Source of the DNA: Buxus sempervirens
Taxonomy: Eukaryota; Streptophyta; Magnoliopsida; Buxales; Buxaceae
Direction of reading: 5' to 3'
Assembly (NCBI GenBank): GCA_947561395.2
Contig: OX387187.1
Span: forward strand, 8,066,976 to 8,130,975
DNA: 64,000 bases
Shown here: positions 12,091-22,262 of the stretch, in pieces
Position numbering within the stretch: position 1 is the first letter of the stretch
Layout: every line of letters begins with the position of its first letter
Program-made: the position numbers and the translations under genes
Notes under the pieces: model-generated
What the model was told of the DNA's origin: nothing
Databases searched by the model: none
What the model saw: the letters and a program-made list of their open reading frames with translations, nothing else

Positions 12091-12300
12091 AGGAAAAAGA
12101 GCAAAAAAAAAAAAAGAGAGAAGAAGAAAAATTCAAAATTTTTACCTATTTTACCTGTATACAAGTTATAATTGCAAAAAAATGAGAAGAAAAGAAGAAA
12201 AAGAGAGCAAAACAAGAGAGAAAGAATAAAAAGTTTTTTTCATATATATACAAGTCTCGTTTGTATAAGGGTAATGTAAATATCAAAAAATCCTAATCTA
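12091..12300. other. A-rich spacer between the two antisense genes
   Basis: Purine-rich, mostly A and G with a short ATATATA run near 12243. No gene seen. It would hold the 3' end of aORF2 transcripts and the distal promoter of aORF1. Confidence 0.5.
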
Positions 12301-15204
12301 CTACTCCTGTGCAGGACCATCCCCACGTCCTCTGTCACGTGCCCCTCTGCGGCTTCTACCTCGAGATGGTCGACGCCTAAAGATATGAGAGATGATACGC
12401 TCGACAAGGTAGCGTGGTCTCCGACTCAGATAGGACTGAACTTGGTACATGAGGCAGTAGGCCGAATTGTCAGGATATGGGCCTGTAGGAACAGAGTCAG
12501 ATGAAGAAGCCTCAGGCTCAGCTGGAAGGACAGCTGCCTCAGGCTCAACTGGATCCTCAGTCAACGCAGTATCCGCTCCCACTGCTCCAGAAGTCTCGGC
12601 AGTAGCAGAAGGAGGATCGGGAATAGAAACAGCTGGATTAATGGAAATAAAGTCAGAAATTGAAGTACCAAAATGAACCAAAGGGATGAAACTGAAGAAA
12701 ACTTACCAGAGACATTAGGAGCAGGAGCAGGAGCCATCACTGGAGATGAGGTGCCAACAGGATCCGCAGGAGCAGCAGGAACAGGAGATGCAACCAGGTC
12801 AGGAATAGCTGTCGGGGTGTCCACAGGATTAGCAACTTGGACCGGAGACGGGCCAGAAACAGGAGGGTCTGGCTCAACTGTGGCATCATGATCAGGGACT
12901 GGATCCTGCAAAAGTCAAACGGTTCATATCAGAACAGCAGGGAAACATAGAAATGAAAGAAATGGAGTTGTGAAGAAATATATACCTGTCGTGTCTTGAG
13001 CTCAGCCTCCAAGTATGAAATCCGGCTGTCCCTCTTGGAGATCTGGCTGTCCCTTTCTAGGATCAAAGCCTCTAGCTCTCTGATCCGTGCATCTCTCTGG
13101 GCCACGGTCACATCATGCTAAGCGATCATATCATCGACTACGGCCCGCTAACTCTGGAACCGGTCACGAAGAGCATTCAACTCCTCTACCTGCCAATAAG
13201 AATGGGATTAGAGTCACAAATACAGAATTGAAGGAAATTAGATGAAAAATGCAGATCGTAAACTTACAGTATCATCATGGACCCAGATAAAAATCCCGAC
13301 TATCTCAGTCACCCCGGCACTAGTGGACCGGTCCATCAGACAGCCGATGGATACTCTCTGGATCCACTCATCGTAATCCCCGGCTACTATAAGTGCCTGT
13401 GCATCCTCTCACTGATTAAACTGTGCAACATCAAATCCAGGCAAGAGGATGGTAGGACCAATAGGAGGTGGATGAACGGGAATGCGAGGGACGCTGGTAT
13501 GCTGAAAGTACAAGTGCTCGCCTAAGTACATGATCATACCAAGTCTCCCAATGAAACACTGGTAGGACTAGCGTCGTACATCTCGCTCGAAAGCATCCTG
13601 TACCATCTCTTGACGAGCAACCTCGTCATCCACATTTTGAAAGCGGGCCAGTATAAGCTGCAATCAAAATAAAGGGTGTCAGATACAAGGGCAGTTTTGA
13701 GAAAAGCAGAATATTGAAGGATGAGGAAAATTTACATCAGAGTGGCGAGAGCGGTCTAAGTGCACCCGGGCAAATCGTGGTTGGCTCCTATTCGCGTCCC
13801 TTTCAAGAACAGACCACCGTATAGCTACGGGGAACTCCACGGCACCGGGCACAGGGGAAGGGCGGAAGTATGTCATGTGTGTATAAATGAATATCTGGCA
13901 AGGAAAGAAAACAAGTTAGGAGGAGATAAAAGAATTTAAAAAAAAAAAAGAAGTTAAGCAAAAATGTTCCTTACCTGTAAGATCTGCCAAAAAAATTGGT
14001 AGCTGATACCATCCCCTCTCGGAGCAGCCAGACCTCGGATAACTCGACTCAGTTCGGTTAATATAGTCTCATATATTAACCGGCCCCATGCTAGCTGCCT
14101 GGTCTGCTTTAAGATCTCTTAGGACGTCCAAAAAGACATGACTAACCGATGTCGTGTCCTCTTGGAAGAAGCAGCTACCAAGCATCAACAGAAAGACACG
14201 TCGGAATAGAGGGACGAAACTATCATGATCCTCAGCAATAGTAGCATGCCTCCGGTTAGGGTGATCAATAATGTTGCCGCGTAACCAGCTGATAGAGATC
14301 CGACCACTCCTGCCATCCCAAGCATCCTCAGGAAGAATCTCGTACCCTAACAAGGTGCAAATATCCGCAGCTGAAGGGCGCTCCATCTTTATAGTCCTCC
14401 CCATCAAGGGAATGCCGGTAATCATCACAAAATCAGAGGGATGAATCCCAATCTCTACATCCGGCAGATGGAAGGACTGAGTGTTGGGGAAATACCACTC
14501 CATCATGGCATAAATGAGAGGACGGTCAGCTCGAAAAGAGGGGATGAGTAGAAAATGATTAAAGCGGCATCTACGGAACTCCCGTCTGAGTCTGGGAGAA
14601 AGTGTTTGATATAGCTCATAGAACCTCCCCCAACTACCTCGTAGATGAGAGGGGGGATACCGAAGAGGAACATCTGCTTGGACACACATCAAAGGGTGAT
14701 GATCCAACCCACTAAGAAGCTCAGTGTCCTGAACAGATACTCGCAACTCCTTAGGAAAGACTAACCGGAACCCCCTAGCATCACCTCCAGGGGCCTGATC
14801 CTGAACCACACCTCTAGCCTTGCCACGTCCTCGGCCTCCGCCACAACCTCTTTCACCATCATGGGCTTGATCCTAAACTCGGCCCCTACCTCAGCTTCTT
14901 CCCTTACCTCTAAGGGCCTCTGCAGCCTGATCTCCATCTCGGCCTCTTCCACGACCTCGAGCGGGAGCCACAATGGGCTAAAATTCAAAAGCATGAAATG
15001 AGAAGGTTTGTGTAGAAAAAATAGGAGGGAAAAGAAAAAAATTGGGAGGCCTACCTTAGCAAAGCCCTCTCCAGAGCTCTCTCTGGAATCATCCAATGGA
15101 TCAGATAGGGTGGCACTCTGATCGGACTCAATCCTGGCTTGAGAAGAAGAAGGCTAATCAGCTGGATTAACCTTCTCTCGCACGCGGGAACGGCCTCTGG
15201 CCAT
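12301..15204 (-). pseudogene. Antisense gene aORF2 of element 1: seven-exon plant-mobile-domain (PMD) gene, inactivated
   Basis: Exons inferred from GT/AG borders and continuous reading phase: 15204-15055, 14977-13975, 13894-13736, 13657-13268, 13189-12986, 12905-12707, 12632-12301, about 812 codons. Exon 1 starts MARGRSRVREKVNPAD. Exon 2 has an Arg/Gly-rich run, then a PMD-like core (MMEWYFPNTQSFHLP...VEIGIHPSDFVMITGIPL). Exon 5 is a coiled coil, exon 6 Pro/Ala/Val-rich, exon 7 ends Arg-rich. Seven in-frame stops (five TAG, two TGA) and one frameshift near 14088 kill it. PMD proteins occur in transposons and in Arabidopsis MAIN/MAIL genome-silencing proteins; a role here is inference. Element 2 lacks this gene. 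Confidence 0.8.
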
Positions 15205-16370
15205 TTACAGGAAACAGGGAGATGTTTCTACTTAAGTTTTCTGTCTAACTGTTTGTCAGAAATTTTGACTCCCAATATTGTTCTAATCCTAAATATTTTT
15301 GAGAAGCGTACTCTTGCCTAACTTGTTTCCAGGATTACCAGTACAAGAGGTGCTCAGGAAAGCAGAACCAATGTGCAACATAAAAGCAAAATAAAGAGGG
15401 TCAATATTGCATAAAAAAGTCCTAGATCAAAGCAAAAAATGGCATCTCAAGGGATTTCTAGATGAAAGTCAAGACAAGCATCAGTATGCATTTGGTGCCA
15501 ACATATGGTGGTGTATTTGGTGTCAGTTAGAAGTTAAGAGCATCAAGTGATTTGCAAAAACTGGAAAACTGCAAAAAATCCAGCATTGTCCTGGATCAGA
15601 GAATGAGCATTCGAAATTTTCATCACCGGCAATTCAGAAGCAAAGGAAAAATCATGCAATTAACAGGCAATCCGAAGTTCTCAGATACTATCAATTCAGG
15701 GATATCACCAAAGAAACAAGCTACTGTTATGTAAACAATCAGTTTTAAGGAATTTCAGCTCAGGAATTGGTCGGATAAATTGGAAAGTCAAAGCAAATTG
15801 CAAAAAAAGAAAGAAAAAAAAGAAAAAAGAAAAATAGCATGACATGTAGAATTAAGTCTGAAAATTCTATATTGGAAATGCAAGACCTAAAAATCAGGCC
15901 ATGAACAATTTGTCCAATGTTCTCAATATGCAGTCTATACTCAGGGAGATAATTGCAAGTGCAAAAAACTGAAATGTGCTCACTGACCTGGTTGGATGGA
16001 TGAGCAGTCTAGAATTGGGCGTCTAAATTGCAAGTACGAATTCAGAGTAGCAAAGAGTAGGTTGCCGGAACTCAGGGACAATCACTGGAGCTTGCATGAT
16101 GGCGTCGGATGGCGAAGTTGTCGCCGAAGTTAAGGAGAACAAGGGTTTAAGCAGAAACCGAAGATGGGCTAGGGCTTGGAAATAAGCAAATGCCGGAAAC
16201 GAGGTAAGTTGCCGAAGTTGAGAACGGTCGCCGGTGTCAATAGGAGTCGTCGGAGCTCAGAGAAGTCGCCGGAAGAGGATGGGCGTCGCAGTCAGAGAAG
16301 AAGAAGATGTGTCCGCCCTTGTTAATCGGAGAAGAAAGAAGTGAAGTGAAGAGTCGCAGTCGCGCGCAAC
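15205..16370 (-). other. 5' untranslated/leader DNA of aORF2
   Basis: No coding sequence recognised. Runs from the aORF2 start to a TATA-like motif. The part 16060-16320 is richer in CG, with repeated GTCGCCGG/AGTTGCCG words, unlike the surrounding AT-rich DNA. Confidence 0.45.
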
Positions 16371-16380
16371 TAAATATAAA
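16371..16380 (-). promoter_or_regulatory. TATA-like motif upstream of aORF2
   Basis: Reverse strand reads GTTTATATTTAG, directly downstream of an inverted-repeat word cluster. Weaker than the aORF1 and LTR TATA boxes and about 1.17 kb from the aORF2 start, so a long leader or 5' intron would be needed. Confidence 0.35.
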
Positions 16381-16384
16381 CAGG

Positions 16385-16450
16385 TGTATTCGACGAATCA
16401 TGTCGGATACAAATAAGGGCTTTGATATCCGACTAAATACGTTGGATACG
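16385..16450. promoter_or_regulatory. Inverted-repeat word cluster upstream of aORF2
   Basis: Two imperfect pairs: TATTCGACG...GTCGGATA and TATCCGAC...GTTGGATA. Same words as at 1366, 11948 and in the LTR. Followed by an A/G-rich low-complexity run to about 16550. Confidence 0.6.
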
Positions 16451-16826
16451 AAAGAAAAAAAAGAGAGAGAAAAAAGAAAAGAAAAAAAAAAGAAAAAGAA
16501 GAAGAAGAAGAAAAAAAAAACAGAAAAAAGGGAGAAAAGAAAAAAAATGTGTGTCGGTAAAAAAGGAAATGATCAGTCAAATTTTTAACATGGTTTGATG
16601 AAAAATTAGTTTTTCAAAAAATGTTATTTTGGGCTTAAAATCCACTTCATAGCCACGAGAGCTCAGTGGAACTTCAGACAACTTGGAGAAATGCCCCCTT
16701 AAAGTTAGGGCTTTTTGGCAAATCTTCACCCAAAATTTTTGCAAAATTAAATTGAACCAAGCAAATCATGGTTAAGGAAGCACAATTTGGGTTTGTCTAA
16801 TCTTTGCAGCTCATTGATTTGCAATT
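16451..16826 (+). other. Low-complexity purine run and pre-PPT sequence of element 1
   Basis: A long AAAG/AAG-rich run (16451-16555), then non-coding sequence collinear with 22265-22650 (minus) of element 2. No gene seen. Confidence 0.6.
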
Positions 16827-16829
16827 CCC

Positions 16830-16844
16830 GAAAAGAGGGGCAGT
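16830..16844 (+). promoter_or_regulatory. Polypurine tract of element 1
   Basis: GAAAAGAGGGGCAGT directly before the LTR start TGTAGATACC. It primes plus-strand DNA synthesis. Element 2 has AAAGAGGGGCAGT at the same place. Confidence 0.88.
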
Positions 16845-16955
16845 TGTAGATACCCTAAATTGCACTGAGGAAATAATGAATAATTGGCCAAAACATTAAA
16901 AAATAGTGTGTTTTCTTATAACCAACACAAAAATTCAAATTGAAACATTCATCTT

Positions 16956-17101
16956 TATATCTGACAGAAGTCATCGGATACAAGCAAGTGTTATTGTATC
17001 CGACAGAAGTCATCGGATACTAGCAAGTATTATTGTATTCGATGACATGTGTCGGATACAAAAATGTTCACTTGTATCCGACCTGAGTTGTCGGATACAA
17101 G
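16956..17101. promoter_or_regulatory. Inverted-repeat word cluster in U3 of element 1 LTR
   Basis: Four successive pairs of TATCCGAC / GTCGGATA type, each about 25-35 bases, ending about 165 bases before the TATA box. One pair spans TATCCGACCTGAG and TTGTCGGATACA. Confidence 0.75.
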
Positions 17102-17266
17102 TATTTTTGCTCAAAATTGAGTAATTCTGAGAGTTTTCACTTTTTTTATTGTTTTACACATCTCTATGAGTGGGAATTCCCGGAAATAGCCTTAGGGTTT
17201 AAGTGGGTGGATGCTAGACATCATTTTGTGTCTAGCATTAGGGCACCCCTTACCCTAGCCCTTGCC

Positions 17267-17274
17267 TATAAATA
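17267..17274 (+). promoter_or_regulatory. LTR TATA box, element 1
   Basis: TATAAATA within GCCTATAAATAGGAGG, a context conserved in all TAT LTRs of the window. Expected transcription start is roughly 30 bases downstream. Confidence 0.8.
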
Positions 17275-19309
17275 GGAGGCCCCTCCTCAAGCAAATGACC
17301 AAGAGTTGGAGATTGAAGACCTCCAAGTGAAGAAGGGAAACCTCTACCCCATTGCTTCCAGAACCCAGGTAAGCCTGAAACTTCTTTATTTTTCTGTTTT
17401 TACATTCTAGGGTTAGATCTTTCTTCTACTTTTCTGTAGAATAATGGCCTACTCTTTGTGCTTGAAACCCCTTTCCCTACGCAAAGTACCTCGAGACTCC
17501 CTCTAGTCGTAAAACGTAAATGGGGATCTAGGGGAAACGAGACTGGGAATTGATCCTTAGTCATAGAACCCTCTTGAATGGCCTATTGTTGTGTGAAAAC
17601 CCTTTCCATACTCAAATTACCTCAAGACTATTTCGAAACTGTAAAACGTGGAGAGAGAACTAGGGAAAACGAGAATGGGGATGGAACCCTAGACATAGAA
17701 CCCCCTTTGGATTAATGTGCTTTTAATGCTATATGTTGTGATGATTGAAGAGATGATTTTTACACATGCACACATAGCACTCGTTTTGTCGGAATCGGCT
17801 TGTATTTGGGATCTATCGTATTCATTGTGATAGATCTGAAATAAATAGCCCCAAGCATTTCTGGGATATTTCTTAATGATTTCAAGCAAGTTTATCTTTG
17901 AGTATTGAAGACCTCATGGTCTAACCTCTCTGTTTTGGGCATTTTTGCTCCATTTTAGGGTTTTTGGCATATTCTCTCTAATCGAAGAGAATGGTGAGCC
18001 AAATTCGTGCCCTATTTCCTCCTGGAGGGTTTTCAATGCTTTTTCAAATGATTTTGGTTTGGGTTGCATGGATTACACACACTTTATCACTGTTTTCGGT
18101 TGATTTTACTTAAAAATGGCAAAATTTGACAACATCTGTACCCTAATTTCGGACACTCATAACTTCATCATCCGGATGAATTTTGGAGTGATTCTAAAGG
18201 CATGTGAAAGGTGAGACTGTCTAGTTCGTGTCTATAAAATTTCAGCCATTTTTATGTAGTGGATTTTTGACACCATTCAATCAAAGTCGACAGGTCAGTT
18301 CAGGCCAGATTGCTGAACCTGTTACTTTGAATGAGCACCATCTGTTCATTTTAAGTCCGATTTGAGTGATTTTGATTTCAGTGTTTTCCTTTATGAGTCT
18401 ACTTTCAAATCCAACTGGTTTCAGATTTTTTTGATTTCATTTGTGTCGTGGGTAACTGATTTACTCAGAACTGCTCAACAGCATATTTCTTGGCTAATCT
18501 GTGATCTTCGAGGACTATTTGGGTGGTCACCCAAGGCACATCCGGATGAAGTTTTGTATGTGGCTGGTTTCATTTGAAAGATGGCCCTACATACTTCATC
18601 CATGCAAAATTTCACAGATTTATATGGAGCCAATTTTCCCAAATGAATTTCAAAAGTTGCCTACTTGTTACGTTTTGCGATTTACAACAGTAGATTTCAG
18701 GTAAGCATAACTCTTAGGATTTTAATTGGATCTACTTGAAAATTTTCCTGAGTCTTTTATTTATCATAATCTTTCAAATGGATTTGGTTTGATTCAATTT
18801 AAATTTGATTTGGATGATTTCAAGACAAATGGCTCCATCTTTTACCGAATTTTCCGGATTTGCCTTAACTTGGTTGTGTTCAAGTTTTGCTTTGATTTTC
18901 ATTTAATAGTGATGTCCCAGAAGTGATACTTCTATAAAAGAAAGTCTAAGGTTCATTGGACTTCTCATGTGGAGGGATCATACATGTGTTTAATCCTTTT
19001 TAAGCCTTTTTGATTATTTTAGCAAGCTTTCTTTATTTTGAGCATGAACAACAATTGGTAACCACCTTGTGTGGGCGAATGGGGGTGCCTAACACCTTCC
19101 CTCATTCATAATCTAATCCCCATACCTATCTCTGGATTTTTTTTTATTTTAAAGTGAAATTAATTTTGATCTAGATTTGCCTTTTGTGCTTATTTTGATG
19201 ATTTTGGTGTCCATTCACACCTAAAAGGAATGGTGGCGACTCTTCCATTTTTTCGAATCTCGTGTGATGACTGGAAAGTCACTTGATTGATTTTTTCCCA
19301 TGTCTCACA

Positions 19310-19967
19310 GATAGGCATCCGTATTAACTATTCTTAATACACTGTATATAAGCTCCAAATATTCCACAAGGTCTTGGACTCTATCCCAAAATACACCAGA
19401 TGATACAACGTCCTCGACTCTCTTGCTTGCCTCCGTGCTACAATGAGAGCAACTAGACCAATCAGCACTAGTAAAGAGTGTCCTAAATCCCGTGATTCAA
19501 AAGACTCTCCAAGATAATGTAGTTCGTATCGAATCTAGTAATATCCGGCCGAACTATGTCTCCACCACATATCTCTCTCATCTTTGCTAGTACATAGGTG
19601 TGGTTGTAAATAAATATCGTCAAGGCTCATGAATCTCATAAAATACTGACTACACTGTTCCTCTGTGCAATCAACTCCAACATCAAGTCGATGCAATTAG
19701 ATGCACACGGCGTCCAATATAAAATGTATTTTTGCTATAGCTTGAGGTCGGCCTTCTTGAAGTTACTACCATTATTTGTGACAATCCGAACCACATGTTG
19801 TACACCGACTTCAACTATGACACTCTCAAGTAGTCTTGCTACATAGTTTGCATCCTTGATTTTATCTAATGCGTCAACCGACTTTAAGAATATTGCATTG
19901 TCTCTACAGTATACCATGAAGTTGATGATGGACAATCTAGTAGGACCTGTCCAACCATTACATATGA
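19310..19967 (-). pseudogene. hAT transposase pseudogene, C-terminal-side fragment
   Basis: Reads GWTGPTRLSIINFMVYC at the high end, then FLKSVDA, ARLLESVIVEVGV and VTNNGSNFKKA (DUF659 block of hAT transposases), continuing through the frame past a stop into FIYNHTYVLAKMR and GGDIVRP...RF. Several stops break it. Its high end should continue from 37634-37714 and then 45171-45965; the three were one gene before the TAT insertions. The rest of the C-terminus would lie beyond element 1's 5' end, outside the window. Confidence 0.88.
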
Positions 19968-19987
19968 TCCCCAGCAGAGTCGCCAGT
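19968..19987 (-). other. Extra primer-binding-site copy outside the 3' LTR of element 2
   Basis: Reverse strand reads AC then TGGCGACTCTGCTGGGGA, exactly the 18 bases that follow the 5' LTR at 35353-35336, before it changes to hAT sequence. A normal insertion would end at the LTR with a target duplication. See findings. Confidence 0.85.
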
Positions 19988-21865
19988 TGTGAGACATGGG
20001 AAAAAATCACCGGAGTGATCGTCCCTCCGTCAACACACGGGCTCAACGCAAAAATTGGGAGAGTCGCCACCATTCATGATTTTGGGGTGAGAATGGACAC
20101 CAAAAATTCAAAAGTAGGCAAAAATAGCCAAAAGAAACATTCTAGGATAAAAATAACCCTACTTGAAAATCAAATCCAGAGATGGGTAAGGGGATTAGAT
20201 TATGAACGGGGGAAGGTGTTAGGCACCCCCATTCATCCACACGAAGTGGTTACCAAGTGTATGTTCATGCAAAAAACAAAGTGAGAAAGCTTGCTAAAAA
20301 ATCATGAGAAACCTTGAAAAAGGTCAAATGTATGATACTTTCACATGAGAACCCAAATGAATTTTGGGTTCTCCTTTTATGTCAATATCACTTCTGGAAC
20401 ATTAAAAAGGTGGAAATCAACGCACAAGTTGCTCAAAACCAAGTTAAATCAAATCCGGAAAATTCGGTAAAAAGTATGCCATTTGTCTTGAAATCATTCA
20501 AATACAATTTTAAATCAAATCAAACCAAATTCATTTGAAAGATTATAAAAAATAAGAGTCTCATGCAAAATTTCATTTCATTCCGATGAAAAAACTAGGA
20601 GTTATGCTCCTTTGAAGTTGCTGCTGGGGATTTTTAAAAGTGGTAAGTGGGCAACTTTGGAAAATTGTCTAGAAAAATCCACTGCATATAAATCCACGAA
20701 ATTTGGTGTGATTGAAGTTTGTATGGCCATCTTTCAATAGAAACTAGCCTCATACAAAAATCCCTTCGGATGTGCCTTGGGTGGTCTCCCGAACAGGCCC
20801 CGAAGATCACAAATTTACCCAGAAAAGTACAAATGAACAGTTCTGAGTAAATCGGCTACCAATAATTCAAATGGAATCCAAAAATTATGAAACCAACTGG
20901 ATTTGAAAATAGACTCAAAAAGGAGTACTCAGAAATAAAAACCACTCGAATCGGACTTAAAACGAACACATGGCGGTCCGTCGAAGTGACAAGTTCTGTA
21001 CTTGGACCTGAACTGTCCACTTAACTTCAACAGAGAAGTGTCAAAAATCGGCTAGATAGAAATTCATGAAATTTGGTGGACATAAACTAGACAGCCTCAC
21101 CTTTCCCATGGTTCTGGAATCACTCCAAAATTCATCCGGATGATGAAGTTATGGGCGTCCGAAATAAGGGTACAGGTGCTGTCAAGCTAAGCCATTTTTG
21201 AGTAAAACCAAGTCCGAAAATTGATAAAAAATGAAATTCGTGCAAGATGAACACAAATACTTTAAAATCATCTGAAAGGCATTCCAGAATTGATTGAGGC
21301 CATTTATTTGAGATTTATCACAATAAATGCAATAAACCCCAAATATGAGCCTATCCCGCCAAAATAGTGATATGTGTGCAAAAGTGAAAAAAACAAGCAA
21401 GATCCATACACATGCATATAGATTCAACAAAATAGGTTCTAGCATAGCCTAGGGTTCCGTTCCATTATCGTTTCCCTCTGTTCTCTTTAAGATAATCAAG
21501 GGTACTTTGAATATGGAACGGTTTACAATCAATCAAAAAGGCCTTATGCTACATAGGTTCTAGCACTAGGGTCAATCCCCAGTCTCGTTTCTCCTAGATC
21601 CGCCTTCACGTTTTACGGCTAGGGGAGTCTTGAGATACTTTGAGCCGGGGAAGGATTTCCACACATACAAACAAGGCTTTACACTACAGAAAGGTAGAAG
21701 AAGAGATCTAGATCTTGGAATGTAAAGACAGAAAATAAAAAGAAAAGTTGAGGCTTACCTGAGTGCTGGAGGCGATTCCACAGCGGTTTTCTTCTTCTCT
21801 TGGAGTTCTTCTTTGCGAGAATTCAAAACAAGAGTTGTGTGCCCTTTGCTCAAGGAGGAGGCTCC

Positions 21866-21873
21866 TATTTATA
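21866..21873 (-). promoter_or_regulatory. LTR TATA box, element 2 3' LTR
   Basis: Reverse strand TATAAATA in GCCTATAAATAGGAGC, matching the other TAT LTRs. Confidence 0.75.
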
Positions 21874-22028
21874 GGCAAGGGCTAAGGTCATTGGTAGACA
21901 CAAATTAATGTCTAGAACCCCTCAAACCTAAACCCTAAGGTTATTTCCGCGATTTCCCCTCATTTAATGAGGGACATGATGGTAAAAGTGAAAAGCTCTC
22001 GGAAAACCCTAATTTTGAGCAAACTAAA

Positions 22029-22162
22029 GGTATCCGGTATATCAGGCCGGATAACAAAGAGCTTTAAGGTATCCGGTACATGGTACCGGATACACTAAGG
22101 CTCACATGTATCCGGTATGAGTATCCGGATACGGGAAGGAGTACTTGTATCCGGATACAGGT
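22029..22162. promoter_or_regulatory. Inverted-repeat word cluster (TATCCGG / CCGGATA), element 2 3' LTR
   Basis: Pairs such as TATCCGGTACATGGTACCGGATA (arms only) repeated three to four times. The core is TATCCGG instead of the TATCCGA of element 1: same layout, different word. Confidence 0.75.
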
Positions 22163-22248
22163 AAAAGTCTATTTTCTTCAAATTCTGTGCTGGCTTTCCA
22201 GGAGATAATGATTTTTGATGATTGTTTGTGCAATTTGGGGTGTCTACA

Positions 22249-22262
22249 ACTGCCCCTCTTTG
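22249..22262 (-). promoter_or_regulatory. Polypurine tract of element 2
   Basis: Reverse strand AAAGAGGGGCAGT abuts the LTR start TGTAGACACC. Confidence 0.88.

Larger units (their letters stand above)
1..19309 (+). mobile_element. TAT-lineage Ty3/gypsy retrotransposon (element 1), 5' LTR outside the window
   Basis: The order is leader, gag, aspartic protease, reverse transcriptase, RNase H, second RNase H, integrase, about 7 kb of 3' DNA with opposite-strand genes, polypurine tract and 3' LTR. The duplicated RNase H and antisense genes are typical of the TAT (Ogre/Grande/Retand) lineage. The first bases already lie inside the leader: bases 440-540 match the reverse complement of 34560-34640 in element 2, so the 5' LTR and a few hundred leader bases lie upstream of the window. 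All sense genes are interrupted. The 3' LTR abuts hAT transposase sequence, so the element inserted into that transposon; its target duplication cannot be tested here. Confidence 0.93.
16845..19309 (+). repeat. 3' LTR of TAT element 1 (2465 bp)
   Basis: Begins TGTAGATACCCTAAATTGCAC after the polypurine tract and ends CCCATGTCTCACA, the same termini as the other TAT LTRs here. It has an inverted-repeat word cluster (16956-17101), a TATA box (TATAAATA, 17267-17274), a donor-like CAG/GTAAG at 17369 and two diverged copies of a GTAAAACGT-containing module (about 17460-17560 and 17590-17700). The sequence right of 19309 is hAT transposase. Confidence 0.93.
19988..22248 (-). repeat. 3' LTR of TAT element 2 (2261 bp)
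   Basis: Starts (minus strand) TGTAGACACCCCAAATTGCAC and ends CCCATGTCTCACA. About 800 bp of U3 and promoter (22248-21420) is nearly identical to the 5' LTR, but 21400-20100 differs at many positions and by indels, while the last ~105 bp is again identical. It lacks 14 bases of the word cluster found in the 5' LTR (near 37521). TATA box at 21873-21866, donor-like site at 21758. Confidence 0.93.

Noticed and set aside
19735-20073. A fusion protein joining LTR sequence to the hAT fragment
   Set aside because: The frame merely runs from the LTR end through the primer-binding-site copy into hAT sequence.
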